Of a stretch of DNA of 64,000 nucleotides, positions 1 to 9,121 are shown piece after piece (the stretch's first letter is position 1; the number at the start of each line of letters is the position of its first letter). Where the stretch lies: contig JAPLTX010000021.1 of the NCBI GenBank assembly GCA_026397915.1, positions 220,841 to 284,840 of the forward strand, read 5' to 3'. The notes under the pieces are model-generated. The model saw only the letters and a program-made list of their open reading frames with translations. It did not search any database and had not been told where the DNA came from. The position numbers and the translations under genes are program-made. This DNA is from Verrucomicrobiota bacterium (lineage in GTDB: Bacteria > Verrucomicrobiota > Verrucomicrobiia > CAIQCK01).

Positions 1-392
1 AGCAGAGCCAGGTCCCAGCGAGATTCGGTCAACAGGATTCGACCGGATAATGACAGTTTGCCTGCAAGCGCAATCCGAGCCGCGGTTTCAGCTTGGCCAA
101 GAGCCAAAGACATTTCTTGAGTGGCTCGTTCCGCCGTGGTCTTTTGTTTTTCCGCCGCCTGCCGCGCAGCTTCAGCAAGTCGCCATTGCCGTGTCACTAT
201 GTTGAGGCCAAAGACTGTGGCTAGAACAACGCCCGCGCCGAGCGCCGCCACTATCAATGGCAGTTGCTTCTTCCAGCTTATGTCGGATGTCGCCATTCTC
301 TCACATTCAAGCGCACACTGCTGGCAAATCTCGCCCTCGGCATCTGCCGGCAGTTCCGCCCCACATTTCGAACAAGCCTTGGCCGCGTCCAT
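1..392 (-). CDS. Zinc-ribbon, single-TM membrane protein (partial, C-terminus off window)
   Basis: The minus strand is open from an ATG at 392-390 to the window edge (130 codons seen). The N-terminus has two CxxC pairs (C7/C10 and C23/C26, CSKCG and CQQC), a short zinc ribbon. One hydrophobic segment follows at about residues 44-68, then an Ala/Glu/Lys-rich probable coiled coil. The last visible residues (LSLSGRILLTESRWDLALL) resemble the linker that joins a membrane anchor to WD40 repeats in large signalling proteins of Verrucomicrobiota and Planctomycetes. The layout of ribbon, membrane helix and helical linker is visible; a kinase or WD40 function is inference because the body lies outside. 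It is divergent from uvrB with 92 bp between the starts. Confidence 0.6.
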   Translation of the reverse strand, partial: MDAAKACSKCGAELPADAEGEICQQCALECERMATSDISWKKQLPLIVAALGAGVVLATVFGLNIVTRQWRLAEAARQAAEKQKTTAERATQEMSLALGQAETAARIALAGKLSLSGRILLTESRWDLAL

Positions 393-484
393 ACTACAAT
401 TGTGTAGCACGCAGGAACAAACACGCCAACCGCAAAGCTGGCAAAGGGCGGCTCGGTGCGGTAAGTATGGTCGGGATTTAGCGC

Positions 485-2530
485 ATGGAATTTGAATTAG
501 TCAGCAAGTTCAAGCCGCGCGGCGATCAGCCGCAGGCCATTGAGACGCTCATGAAGTCGCTGGAGGCGGGCAACCGGTTCCAGACGCTGCTGGGTGTCAC
601 CGGCTCGGGCAAGACCTACACAGTGGCCAATGTCATCGAGCGGTTGCGGCGGCCGACGCTGGTGATCTCGCACAACAAGACGCTGGCGGCGCAGCTCTAC
701 AGCGAGTTCAAGCAGTTCTTCCCGCGCAACGCGGTGGAGTATTTCGTCAGCTACTTCGACTATTACCAGCCGGAGGCCTACATCCCGCAGACGGACACGT
801 TCATCGAGAAGGACAGCGCCATCAACGAGTCCATCGAGCGGCTGCGGCTGTCGGCGACGAGCGCGTTGCTGACGCGGCGGGACGTGGTGGTGGTGGCCAG
901 CGTCTCGTGCATCTACGGCCTCGGTTCGCCGGAGGACTGGATGAACATGGTGGTGCCGGTGAAGGTGGGCGACACGCTCCCCCGGGACACGTTCCTGCGG
1001 CGGCTGGTGGACATCCAGTATGACCGCAACGACATCGCGCTGGAGCGCGGCAATTTCCGGGTGCGCGGCGATGTGATCGAACTCATTCCCAGCTACGCCG
1101 AGGACGCGCTGCGGATCGAGTTCTTCGGCGACCAGATCGAGAAGATCACGCGGTTCGACCCGCTCACGGGCCGGCGGCTGGAGGACCTGCCGGGCACGAG
1201 CGTGTTCCCGTCGAAACACTGGGTCACGTCCCCCGACAAGCTGGAGAAAGCCATCGAGACGATCCAGTTGGAGGAGACGGAGCGGATCGAGTGGTTCGAG
1301 AAGCGCGGCAAGCTGTTGGAGGCGCAGCGGCTCAAGATGCGCACCACCTACGACATCGAGATGATGCGGGAGATGGGCTTCTGCTCCGGCATCGAGAACT
1401 ACTCGCGCCACCTCAGCGGCCGCGCGCCGGGCCAGCGGCCGTTCTGCCTGCTGGACTTCTTCCCGAAGGATTTTCTGCTGGTGATTGACGAGAGCCACGT
1501 GACGGTATCGCAGATCGGCGCGATGTATGAAGGCGACCGCTCGCGCAAGATGACGCTGGTAGAGCACGGCTTCCGCCTGCCGAGCGCGCTCGACAATCGG
1601 CCGCTGAATTTCCCGGAGTTCGAGTCCATGGTCGCCCAGGCTATCTTCGTCAGTGCGACGCCGGCGGATTTCGAGCGGGAGAAGAGCGCCGTCGTCGCCG
1701 AGCAAATCATCCGCCCGACGGGCCTACTCGACCCGAGAATCACGATCAAACCGCTGGACGGGATGATTGACGACGTGATTGAGCAAATCCGCGCCCGCAC
1801 GGAGAAGAAAGAGCGCGTGCTGGTGACGACGCTGACCAAGCGCACCGCCGAGGACCTGAGCGATTACCTCAAGGACCTCGGCATCAAGGTCACCTATCTC
1901 CACTCTGACATAGACACCATCGAGCGCGTCGAAGTCCTGCGCGGCCTGCGCAACGGCAAGTTCGATGTGCTCGTCGGCATCAACCTCCTGCGCGAGGGCC
2001 TCGACCTGCCCGAGGTGTCGCTGGTCTGCATCCTCGACGCCGACAAGGAAGGCTTTCTGCGCAGCGCCACCGCGCTCATCCAGGTTTCCGGCCGCGCCGC
2101 CCGCCATATCAACGCCGAGGTCATCCTCTACGCCGACGTGATGACCAACTCCATCAAGAAGCTCATCGAGATCAGCGATTACCGCCGCACCAAGCAGATG
2201 GAATACAACCGCGTCCACAAGATCACGCCGAAGTCGGTCGTGCGCGGTGTGCAGGAGAGCCTCCAGAGCATCGTGCAGGGCCGCGAAGTCGAGGCGAGCG
2301 TCGTCAGGGAATCCGGTGCCGACTACGACGTCGTCGAACTGATCCGCGAACTGGAAGCGGAGATGCTGGAAGCGGCGAAGAAGCTGGAGTTCGAGCGCGC
2401 CGCGCTGCTGCGCGACCAGATCAAGGAATTGCAGCGCGGCACCGGCGAAGGCGAAGCGCCGGCGTTGAAGAAACGCGAGGTGGTCTATGCCGCGCCGAAC
2501 GGCGGCAAGACGGCGAAGCGGCAGAAGTAG
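485..2530 (+). CDS. uvrB: Excinuclease ABC subunit B (UvrB)
   Basis: UvrB is the DNA-loading helicase-like subunit of nucleotide excision repair. It receives damaged DNA from UvrA and recruits UvrC. The 681-residue product is of normal length. Visible marks are the Walker A motif GVTGSGKT at residues 37-44, the beta-hairpin that clamps DNA ([12 protein letters not shown], near residue 95), the DESH Walker B box, helicase motifs V/VI in the second RecA domain ([10 protein letters not shown] and QVSGRAARH), and a C-terminal UVR domain ([19 protein letters not shown]) that binds UvrC. The start is ATG at 485; there is no strong Shine-Dalgarno. It is monocistronic here, and its stop codon lies inside a long palindrome (2527-2598). 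Confidence 0.97.
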   Translation: MEFELVSKFKPRGDQPQAIETLMKSLEAGNRFQTLLGVTGSGKTYTVANVIERLRRPTLVISHNKTLAAQLYSEFKQFFPRNAVEYFVSYFDYYQPEAYIPQTDTFIEKDSAINESIERLRLSATSALLTRRDVVVVASVSCIYGLGSPEDWMNMVVPVKVGDTLPRDTFLRRLVDIQYDRNDIALERGNFRVRGDVIELIPSYAEDALRIEFFGDQIEKITRFDPLTGRRLEDLPGTSVFPSKHWVTSPDKLEKAIETIQLEETERIEWFEKRGKLLEAQRLKMRTTYDIEMMREMGFCSGIENYSRHLSGRAPGQRPFCLLDFFPKDFLLVIDESHVTVSQIGAMYEGDRSRKMTLVEHGFRLPSALDNRPLNFPEFESMVAQAIFVSATPADFEREKSAVVAEQIIRPTGLLDPRITIKPLDGMIDDVIEQIRARTEKKERVLVTTLTKRTAEDLSDYLKDLGIKVTYLHSDIDTIERVEVLRGLRNGKFDVLVGINLLREGLDLPEVSLVCILDADKEGFLRSATALIQVSGRAARHINAEVILYADVMTNSIKKLIEISDYRRTKQMEYNRVHKITPKSVVRGVQESLQSIVQGREVEASVVRESGADYDVVELIRELEAEMLEAAKKLEFERAALLRDQIKELQRGTGEGEAPALKKREVVYAAPNGGKTAKRQK

Positions 2531-2598
2531 CGCCGGCATCCCTGCCGGCGTCGTTTCGCAAACCGTCGTCGCATCGCCGGCAGGGATGCCGGCGCTAC
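2527..2598. repeat. Stop-spanning nested palindrome (REPIN-like)
   Basis: Two perfectly complementary 24-nt arms (2527-2550 and 2575-2598) are separated by 24 nt. Each arm is itself a small hairpin (CGCCGGCA, loop TCCC, TGCCGGCG). The left arm begins in the uvrB stop codon. There is no T-tract, so it is not a textbook terminator. It resembles the palindrome at 35853-35931 in core (GGCATCC..TGCC), arm length and loop length, which suggests a dispersed REP/REPIN-type element. Confidence 0.75.
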
Positions 2599-2664
2599 AG
2601 TCAACGCGGTTCTCGCCCCGAATCTGCGCTTGCAGCGGACGGCGAGGTTGGGTTGAATGCGCGC

Positions 2665-4101
2665 ATGAGCGCCTCACGCCTCCTTCCCTCGTTCGGTTTC
2701 ATTGCAACCCTTATCCTCCTGCTTCACGTCCAGCCTGCGCTGTCCGCCGACGTGCGATCGTGCGGCGCCAAAGGCGACGGGCAGACCGACGATACAACGG
2801 CGATTCAGAAGGCCGTGGATAGCGGCGGCCGCGTCAGTTTCCCGAAGGGCGTCTATTGCATCACCAAGCCCGTCGTCATCGAACTCGACAAGACCGGTTT
2901 CACGTCGCTGGCCGGCGACGGCGTCGCGCGCGTCGTCATGGAGGGACCGGGCGCGGCGTTCCGGTTTGTCGGCACGCACGCGGGCAGCGCCGATCCTGAA
3001 CAGGTGAAGCCGAATGTCTGGGAGCGCCAACGAATGCCGATGGTAGATGGGCTGGAGATTGTCGGCGCGCACCCGGAGGCCGACGGCATCGAGGCGAACG
3101 GCACGATGCAAATCACGATCACGCGCACGACCGTCCGCGACGCACGGCACGGCATCCGGCTCGCGGCACGCAACCGCAACGTCCTCATCGCCGACTGCCA
3201 CATCTATCACAACCGTGGCATCGGCGTGTTCTACGACGACGTGAATCTGCACCAGTCGAACATCAGCGGCTGCCACATCAGCTATTGCGCTGGCGGTGGC
3301 ATCGTTTCGCGCGGCGGCAACGTCCGCAACATCCAGATCGGCACGTGCGATATCGAGATGAACATGGCCACCAACGCGCCGCCGACGGCGAACGTGTTGA
3401 TTGATTGTTCCGGCAGCAGCGCGGGGACTGCCGAGGTCGAGATCACCGGCTGCACAATCCAGCACAGCGGCAAGTCGCCCGACTCCGCCAACATTCGCAT
3501 CATCGGCCGCGGCAATCCCGCCAAAGGCCAGCCGGTCGCGCGCTGGGGCCACGTCACCATCACCGGCAACGTATTGAGCGACGTGAAGGTGAACGTCCAT
3601 CTCCGCGACGCGCGTAGCGTGGTCATCACTGGCAACACGTTCTACATGGGCTACGAGCACGACCTGCTGGTGGAGGACTCAAGCAACATCGTCGTCGGCC
3701 CGAACAACTTCGACCGCAACCCGCTCTACGGTTACGGCGATGCCGCCAAGGTCAACGGCGGTGTTGTGTTTCGCGGCTCGACCGATTGCACGCTCGACGG
3801 CCTGCACATCAACGGCGCGTGGCGGAAGCCGGCGGCGTTGATGGTCGAGAAATGCAATCGCTTTAACATCGCCAACTGCACGATCCTCGACAGCGATAAC
3901 GTCGGCCTGCTGCTGAAAGACGTGACGAACAGCAAAGTGGCTGGCTGCTTGATTCGCGACGACCGCCGCGACGCCAAGCCCGGCCCGTCCCTGAAAGTCG
4001 AAGGCGGCCGTGGAAACTGGATCGTCCAGAACCTGCTCGCCAACGGCCACGAAGCCGCAGCAGGCGCGGCCCGTGTGGAAGGCAACCACGATGGGAAGTG
4101 A
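2665..4101 (+). CDS. Secreted pectate-lyase-like right-handed beta-helix protein
   Basis: A Sec signal peptide (residues 1-27, hydrophobic core GFIATLILLLHVQPALS) precedes the opening of the Pectate_lyase_3 family: VRSCGAKGDGQTDDTTAIQKA. Repeated short Asn/Ile-rich rungs such as ITITRTTVRDARHGI, VLIADCHIYHN and VVITGNTFY fit a parallel beta-helix. These proteins bind or cleave polysaccharide outside the cytoplasm; the substrate cannot be named. I chose the ATG at 2665; an in-frame TTG at 2653 would add four residues. The two following exported-protein genes are close and in the same direction, so a small operon is likely. Confidence 0.8.
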   Translation: MSASRLLPSFGFIATLILLLHVQPALSADVRSCGAKGDGQTDDTTAIQKAVDSGGRVSFPKGVYCITKPVVIELDKTGFTSLAGDGVARVVMEGPGAAFRFVGTHAGSADPEQVKPNVWERQRMPMVDGLEIVGAHPEADGIEANGTMQITITRTTVRDARHGIRLAARNRNVLIADCHIYHNRGIGVFYDDVNLHQSNISGCHISYCAGGGIVSRGGNVRNIQIGTCDIEMNMATNAPPTANVLIDCSGSSAGTAEVEITGCTIQHSGKSPDSANIRIIGRGNPAKGQPVARWGHVTITGNVLSDVKVNVHLRDARSVVITGNTFYMGYEHDLLVEDSSNIVVGPNNFDRNPLYGYGDAAKVNGGVVFRGSTDCTLDGLHINGAWRKPAALMVEKCNRFNIANCTILDSDNVGLLLKDVTNSKVAGCLIRDDRRDAKPGPSLKVEGGRGNWIVQNLLANGHEAAAGAARVEGNHDGK

Positions 4102-4135
4102 CGACAGAGCTAAAGGAAGCCGTGAGGACACTCGC

Positions 4136-5350
4136 ATGAAAACAGAATCACTCACCCGGCGCAATTTCCTGAAGCGATTCGTCGCAGCCTCGACGGCGGC
4201 GTTCGCACCTTGGCCGCAATGTTTCGGAGTTGGCACGTCGCGCTCCATGAAAGCGTATGACGTGAAGGAACTGCGCGCGCCGGTGGCCGAGGCTAACGCG
4301 GTCACGGCGATGGTGCTCGGTGATGACGGCCTGATTTACTGCGGGCTGACGGGCAAGCGGCGCGTGCTGGCGGCGCTCGACCCGCGCGACGACTCCACCC
4401 GCGACCTCGGCGAAGTCTTCCCGGACGACCCGAAGACACGCGGCATCCTCGACAAGATTCACAACGCGCTCGTGAAAGCGCCGGACGGCAGTCTCTATAT
4501 CGGCCAGGGCTTGAACGTCTCTGACGCCTACCCGATGGAGTTCCACAGTCACGGCTACGAAGGCGGGCATCTGTTCCGCTACCAGCCGGGCGCGGGCCGC
4601 CTCACCGATCTCGGCCCGCAGGTTCGCGGCGAAGCCATCCAGGGAATGGCGATGGACCCGCGCGGGCGCTACATCGCGGGCTACACCATTCCCGGCAACC
4701 GTTTCTTTGTCCACGACCTCGCCTCGCACACGGTCACGGACTACGGGCGCATTTCGCAGATGGCCCACCACAACCTCGTTTGCGATGCCGCCGGCGTGAC
4801 GTGGGGGTGCTGGAACTGCGCGCTCGCGCCGAAGGGCGCGCCCGTCCGCACTGACGGCTGCTATCTGATGCGTTACGAGCACGAGCAGCGGGCGTTCAAG
4901 CGCACGACCATCGAGGTGCCGACGGAGCCGTTCCGCGCTGTGTCGCCCGCGAAAAACAAATCCTGGGCCAACGGTTTCGACTCTGCGTGTTGCGCGCGCG
5001 ATGGGTCGGTCTATTTCGGCACGTCGCTGCCGGCCAACCTCTGCCGCCTCAAGCCCGGCGACGGCAAGGTGGAACTGCTGGGCCGACCCGTGCGCTCATC
5101 GCGCATCCCGGCGCTCGCCGAGGCCAGCGCCGGCCGCATCATCGGCTTCGGCGGTTTTCCGCAGATGCAGTTGTTCACGTATGACCCGGCGAAGCGCGCG
5201 CTGGAGAACCACGGCGTGGTGTTGCCGCACTACAAGCTCTGCATCTTCCACGCGATGGTCGTGTTGCCCGACGGCCGCATCTACGCTGGCGAGACCGACA
5301 GCAGCCGGGCCAACATCTACTGTCTGATCCCCCGCTCAACGAAACGCTGA
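4136..5350 (+). CDS. Tat-exported beta-propeller protein
   Basis: The product has 404 residues. The Tat signal RRNFLKRF starts at residue 9 and is followed by a short hydrophobic stretch. The rest consists of propeller-like blades, e.g. AMVLGDDGLIYCGLTG, ALVKAPDGSLYIGQG, AMDPRGRYIAGY and VVLPDGRIYAGETD, each with the xxDGxxYxG turn seen in NHL/SMP-30/PQQ-like propellers. No catalytic residues can be assigned, so it may be a lactonase-like enzyme or a binding scaffold. The ATG at 4136 puts the twin arginines at the normal place; earlier in-frame codons overlap the preceding gene. The next gene starts 12 nt after the stop. Confidence 0.7.
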   Translation: MKTESLTRRNFLKRFVAASTAAFAPWPQCFGVGTSRSMKAYDVKELRAPVAEANAVTAMVLGDDGLIYCGLTGKRRVLAALDPRDDSTRDLGEVFPDDPKTRGILDKIHNALVKAPDGSLYIGQGLNVSDAYPMEFHSHGYEGGHLFRYQPGAGRLTDLGPQVRGEAIQGMAMDPRGRYIAGYTIPGNRFFVHDLASHTVTDYGRISQMAHHNLVCDAAGVTWGCWNCALAPKGAPVRTDGCYLMRYEHEQRAFKRTTIEVPTEPFRAVSPAKNKSWANGFDSACCARDGSVYFGTSLPANLCRLKPGDGKVELLGRPVRSSRIPALAEASAGRIIGFGGFPQMQLFTYDPAKRALENHGVVLPHYKLCIFHAMVVLPDGRIYAGETDSSRANIYCLIPRSTKR

Positions 5351-5362
5351 CTCAATCCTGCC

Positions 5363-7402
5363 ATGAACACACCGCATCATCTCAACCGTCGCGAGTTCCT
5401 CGCGCTCTCCTCACTCACCGCTGGTGCGCTCTGGCTCGGCCGCTCCGCCGCGAACGCCGCAGTGGCTGCCAGCGCCGTGCCCGATTGGATCGCGCCGGGC
5501 AAGCTGCGCTGGGTCTGGGCGCTGTGGGAGCCGATTGACCTTTACACGCGCGGCGGCCACGGCGCGGGCGTCGGCGACGGCCGCGCGACGGGACATTGGG
5601 TGCGCCGTTGGTATGAGCGGATGCACAGCGACGAGATTCTCGACAAGCTCGCCGCAGCCGGCGTCAACGTCGTCACGACGCACTTCTACAAAGGTTTCGG
5701 CCTCAAGGCCGAGGACGTGGAGATGAAGCGCGCGGCGGATTTCACCAAGCGCGCCCACGCCCGCGGCATTCGCGTGCTCGGTTACCACCAGTTCAGCACC
5801 GTCATCTACGAGACGATGCTCGACGAAGTGCCGAACCTCGCCGACTGGATTCAACGCGGCCCCGACGGCAGCAAGCGCACCTATGGCAGCGCGACGTGGC
5901 GTTGGTCGGCGTGCCCGATTCATGACGACTTCATTGCCTACCTGAAGCGCGTGATGAGCCGCTGTCTGCTCGACGCGGGCATGGACGGCGTTGAGTTCGA
6001 CGGCACTAGCTACGATTGCCACTGCGACGGCTGCCAGACTGCGTTCCGGCGCTACTTGGCCGCGCACAACCCGAACCCGCGCGAGCGGTTTGGCCTGCCG
6101 CACTTCAATCATGTCCGCATCCCATCGCAGTGGGCCACGAAGGATCCAATCTGGCAGGAGTGGATCCGCTTCCGCATGGACCTCATGGGCCGGCGGCTGC
6201 GCGAACTGCGCGAGTTCACCCATCGCACCAAGCCCGGCGCGGCGTTCGTCACTTACGAGGATTGCCCGGCGCTCTGGCGCAAGGACCGCACGCGGCTGTT
6301 GCCGGACAACGGCGACTATCTCGACCTCGCTGTCGCCGAAAGCCACGACATGCCGCAGGTGCTCGACCGCGAGTTGGTCACGAAAGTGCGCCACTTGAAG
6401 GAAGGCACCGCCATCGGCCGCATTGCGCTTTCCACCGACTGGCTCCGCAGCGCCAAGGGCAGCATCACGTTGCCGAGCGATCCCAAGCCTGTTGAACTCG
6501 ACATGGCCGAGTGTCTCGCGTGCGGCGGCCAGATGCTGACGGCAACGTGGGCGTTGCGATCCGGCGACAAACGCGACGGCTCGGCGTTTTTCGAGCAGCC
6601 AGCGTTTTTCGAGGCGATGAAGCGCTATATGGGCTTCAACCGCGCGCATGAGGCGCTCTACGCCGGCTCGCAGCCTTGTGCCAACGTCTGGGTCTATCAC
6701 TCGGTGTGGTCGCTGGCGTTCGACCATCGCACGGCCTACAACAGCGACCTCGGCTTCGAGCAGGCGCTGCTGGGCCGCATCGCCTACCGAGTCGCCAAGG
6801 AACCGCATCTCGCCAAGCTCGGCCCGCGCGACGTGCTCATCGTCGCCAGCCAGACCTGCCTGAGCGACCGTGAGTGCGACGCCATCCGCGCCGCCGTCGA
6901 GCGCGGCTGCGGCGTCATCATCACCGGCCTCAGCGGTGAGTGCGACGAGAACTTCCGCCAGCGCGAACGCTCGCCGCTACCGGCCCTCGCCGCCAAGCCC
7001 AACGTTCGCTACTTCGAGAAATGTCCCGGCCGCATCTCGCAGCCCGCCGGCGAAAGCGAGCGCGGTCTGCGCCCCGCGATGCCTGCACGCACGCCGGACA
7101 TCCTCAAAGCCGTGCGCGAACTGGCGAAGGAAGGTCTCGCCGCCGAGTTGGAAGGCGGCGACCGCAAACAGCCGCTGACGTTCGTGGACATCTACCGTGC
7201 GTCCGACGCGCACGTGGCCCACGTCGTCTATTACGGCGACGGCGCGTCGGAAGGTTTCCGTCTGCGCGTCGCCAAATGGTTGCCAGCCGGAAAGCCGACG
7301 CTCTACTCGCCGCATCTCGCCGCACCCGTGGCGCTGCAATTGGCGGCGGATGGTTCGTTCGCGTTGCCTCCATTTGGTCGGTATTGCGCCCTGAAACTTT
7401 GA
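5363..7402 (+). CDS. Tat-exported glycosidase-like TIM-barrel protein
   Basis: The 679-residue product starts with a Tat signal (NRREFLALSS, residues 8-17, then an Ala-rich core). The body resembles the barrel of GH42-like or beta-galactosidase-trimerisation-type hypothetical glycosidases. It contains ILDKLAAAGVNVVTTHFYKG, RGIRVLGYHQFST and GMDGVEFDGTSYDCHCDGC followed by a Phe-Arg-Tyr-Leu segment, the Cys-rich loop common in that group. A Rossmann-like module near residue 490 (DVLIVASQTCLSDRECDAI) matches the trimerisation domain. The substrate is unknown; with the two upstream exported proteins it probably acts on a plant or algal polysaccharide. Confidence 0.7.
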   Translation: MNTPHHLNRREFLALSSLTAGALWLGRSAANAAVAASAVPDWIAPGKLRWVWALWEPIDLYTRGGHGAGVGDGRATGHWVRRWYERMHSDEILDKLAAAGVNVVTTHFYKGFGLKAEDVEMKRAADFTKRAHARGIRVLGYHQFSTVIYETMLDEVPNLADWIQRGPDGSKRTYGSATWRWSACPIHDDFIAYLKRVMSRCLLDAGMDGVEFDGTSYDCHCDGCQTAFRRYLAAHNPNPRERFGLPHFNHVRIPSQWATKDPIWQEWIRFRMDLMGRRLRELREFTHRTKPGAAFVTYEDCPALWRKDRTRLLPDNGDYLDLAVAESHDMPQVLDRELVTKVRHLKEGTAIGRIALSTDWLRSAKGSITLPSDPKPVELDMAECLACGGQMLTATWALRSGDKRDGSAFFEQPAFFEAMKRYMGFNRAHEALYAGSQPCANVWVYHSVWSLAFDHRTAYNSDLGFEQALLGRIAYRVAKEPHLAKLGPRDVLIVASQTCLSDRECDAIRAAVERGCGVIITGLSGECDENFRQRERSPLPALAAKPNVRYFEKCPGRISQPAGESERGLRPAMPARTPDILKAVRELAKEGLAAELEGGDRKQPLTFVDIYRASDAHVAHVVYYGDGASEGFRLRVAKWLPAGKPTLYSPHLAAPVALQLAADGSFALPPFGRYCALKL

Positions 7403-7439
7403 GGAAACCGCGCGCCGCTCTGCGATCCCGATTTTGCCC

Positions 7440-7467
7440 TTGCGATAGGTCCGGCTTCACCTACACT
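7440..7467 (+). promoter_or_regulatory. Candidate sigma-70 promoter for the MFS gene
   Basis: TTGCGA at 7440-7445, a 16-nt spacer and TACACT at 7462-7467. The predicted start is near 7474, giving a leader of about 32 nt that holds the AAGGAG ribosome site just before the ATG at 7506. Confidence 0.5.
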
Positions 7468-7505
7468 GCGGTCGAAGTTGAAAGAGTAATACTTTGAAGG
7501 AGCCA

Positions 7506-9023
7506 ATGTTCCAGCGGGGTTGCAGTGATCAAACGGCCATGCATGTGCTTCTCAAAAGAGAATATCTCCCGATCGCGCTGCTCGCGGCGTTCGCGGGGTT
7601 CATGATCCGTCTGGACGGTTACATCGTGAACGTCGCTCTTCCCAGCATGGCGCGATCTTTGGGCGTGGGCACGGGCGGGATTTCCTTCGTGGTCACGTCT
7701 TACCTTCTGGCGATCACCGGCACGATGCTCTTGTTTGGGAAGTTGGCGGACAAGATCGGCATCAAGAAGATGTTTCTGTGGGGATGCGCCGTTTTCTCGC
7801 TCGCCTCGTTGTGCTGTGGGCTGTCGTGGAATCTTGTGTCGCTGCTTGTGTCACGCTCGCTTCAGGGATTGGGAGGGGCCATGCTGTTGACGGCGGCGTT
7901 CTCCTCCATCCCCCGGTATTTGCCCAAAGAGATCAACGGCTGGGCCTTTGGCTTGTTCACGTTGGCGGTCGGGCTTGGTGTTTCCGTCGGAGCACCCACT
8001 GGCGGCTTAATCGCGGGTTTCTTGTCGTGGCCGTGGATCTTCATGATCAATGTGCCCGTGGGGGTCTTGGCGATGATCGCCGTTCACCGGATATTGCCTC
8101 CCGATCCGGAGCCGGTGCTCTCCGTGTCGAAAAGCCTGGCGCATTTTGACATCAAGGGAGCGGCCCTGAGTTTTGCCAGTGCCGCCTCGCTTGTGTTCGC
8201 ACTGACCATGGGCCGGGAAATCGGCTGGACGTCCGTTCCGATCCTGTCCTGCCTGGCGGCGTGCCCCCTCTTGTTGGCGATCTTCATCCGGCATGAAATG
8301 AATCACCCCGACCCCTTGGTCCCTGCGGTGCTCGTGAGAAACGGGCCGTTCATTCTCGGAGTTGGCGCGGCATTCGTGGGATTCGGTTTGCTGGCGGCCA
8401 ACAGCTTCGTCATGCCTTTCTACCTCGAAATCACCAAGTCCATGTCGCCCGAATGGGTGGGATTTGTCCTGTTGATTTACTCGGTCACACTCACGGTCGC
8501 TTCCCCGCAAGCCGGCAAGTTGGCCGACCGCATTGATCCCCGGTTCATCGCTTCGGGCGCACTCGCTTGCTTGACGGTGCTTTTTCTGGGCTTCTCGCTC
8601 CTGTTGCGAACGCCGGGGTTGGGAGTGACAGTAGTTTATCTGGCGTGCCTGGGAGGTTTCTTCGGGTTTTTCTTCCCGGCCAACAACTCCAACTCGATGA
8701 AGGGGGCGCCGCCAGAATGCCGCGGGATTGCGGGCGGCCTCTACCAGACAGCAGCCAACATGGGAATGGTGATGTGCGTGGCGCTTTTCGAAACCATTTT
8801 TTCGGAGCACCTGCCAGCGCACCATGTGGAGGTGCCCTTGACATCGAACCACCTCACAGCTGAAGCCATGACAGGGTTCAGCCACGTTTACGTGATCGCA
8901 GCGTCCTTGTCATTGCTGACGAGCCTGGCCATTTGTTTGTCCGTTCGCTTCAAGGGATCTTCACGGCCCGGAACCGGGGTGATTCCCGGAGTTGTCCCGG
9001 AGTCGTCGTCAGGGTCATCCTGA
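7506..9023 (+). CDS. MFS drug-efflux-type transporter (DHA2 / EmrB-QacA family)
   Basis: An integral inner-membrane protein of 505 residues with about 14 hydrophobic segments, as expected for the DHA2 family of proton antiporters. The family motif at TM1 is present (LDGYIVNVALPSM) and motif A follows TM2 (GKLADKIGIKKMF). Motif C-like Gly-rich helices are visible in TM5 (GLFTLAVGLGVSVGAPTGG). The ATG at 7506 follows an AAGGAG; the TTG 12 nt upstream is less likely. Codon use is less GC-skewed than its neighbours, and it stands alone between unrelated genes, which may reflect transfer. The substrate cannot be told. Confidence 0.88.
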   Translation: MFQRGCSDQTAMHVLLKREYLPIALLAAFAGFMIRLDGYIVNVALPSMARSLGVGTGGISFVVTSYLLAITGTMLLFGKLADKIGIKKMFLWGCAVFSLASLCCGLSWNLVSLLVSRSLQGLGGAMLLTAAFSSIPRYLPKEINGWAFGLFTLAVGLGVSVGAPTGGLIAGFLSWPWIFMINVPVGVLAMIAVHRILPPDPEPVLSVSKSLAHFDIKGAALSFASAASLVFALTMGREIGWTSVPILSCLAACPLLLAIFIRHEMNHPDPLVPAVLVRNGPFILGVGAAFVGFGLLAANSFVMPFYLEITKSMSPEWVGFVLLIYSVTLTVASPQAGKLADRIDPRFIASGALACLTVLFLGFSLLLRTPGLGVTVVYLACLGGFFGFFFPANNSNSMKGAPPECRGIAGGLYQTAANMGMVMCVALFETIFSEHLPAHHVEVPLTSNHLTAEAMTGFSHVYVIAASLSLLTSLAICLSVRFKGSSRPGTGVIPGVVPESSSGSS

Positions 9024-9084
9024 TTTTTCAAATCTTCTTGCCCGTGAAACGCAGGCGACGATTCAGCCAAACCGAGCCTGCGAC

Positions 9085-9113
9085 TCGACAAACGCGGCCG
9101 GAGTTCCTACAGT
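9085..9113 (+). promoter_or_regulatory. Candidate promoter of glcDEF, probably leaderless
   Basis: TCGACA at 9085-9090, 17 nt, TACAGT at 9108-9113. The glcD ATG is only 8 nt beyond the -10 box, so transcription would begin at or next to the start codon. No Shine-Dalgarno is visible before the ATG, which fits. Confidence 0.5.
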
Positions 9114-9121
9114 GAAAGCGC

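Noticed and set aside
121..495. Plus-strand open frames before uvrB
   Set aside because: They lie antisense to the zinc-ribbon gene at 1-392, whose signature and codon pattern are better.
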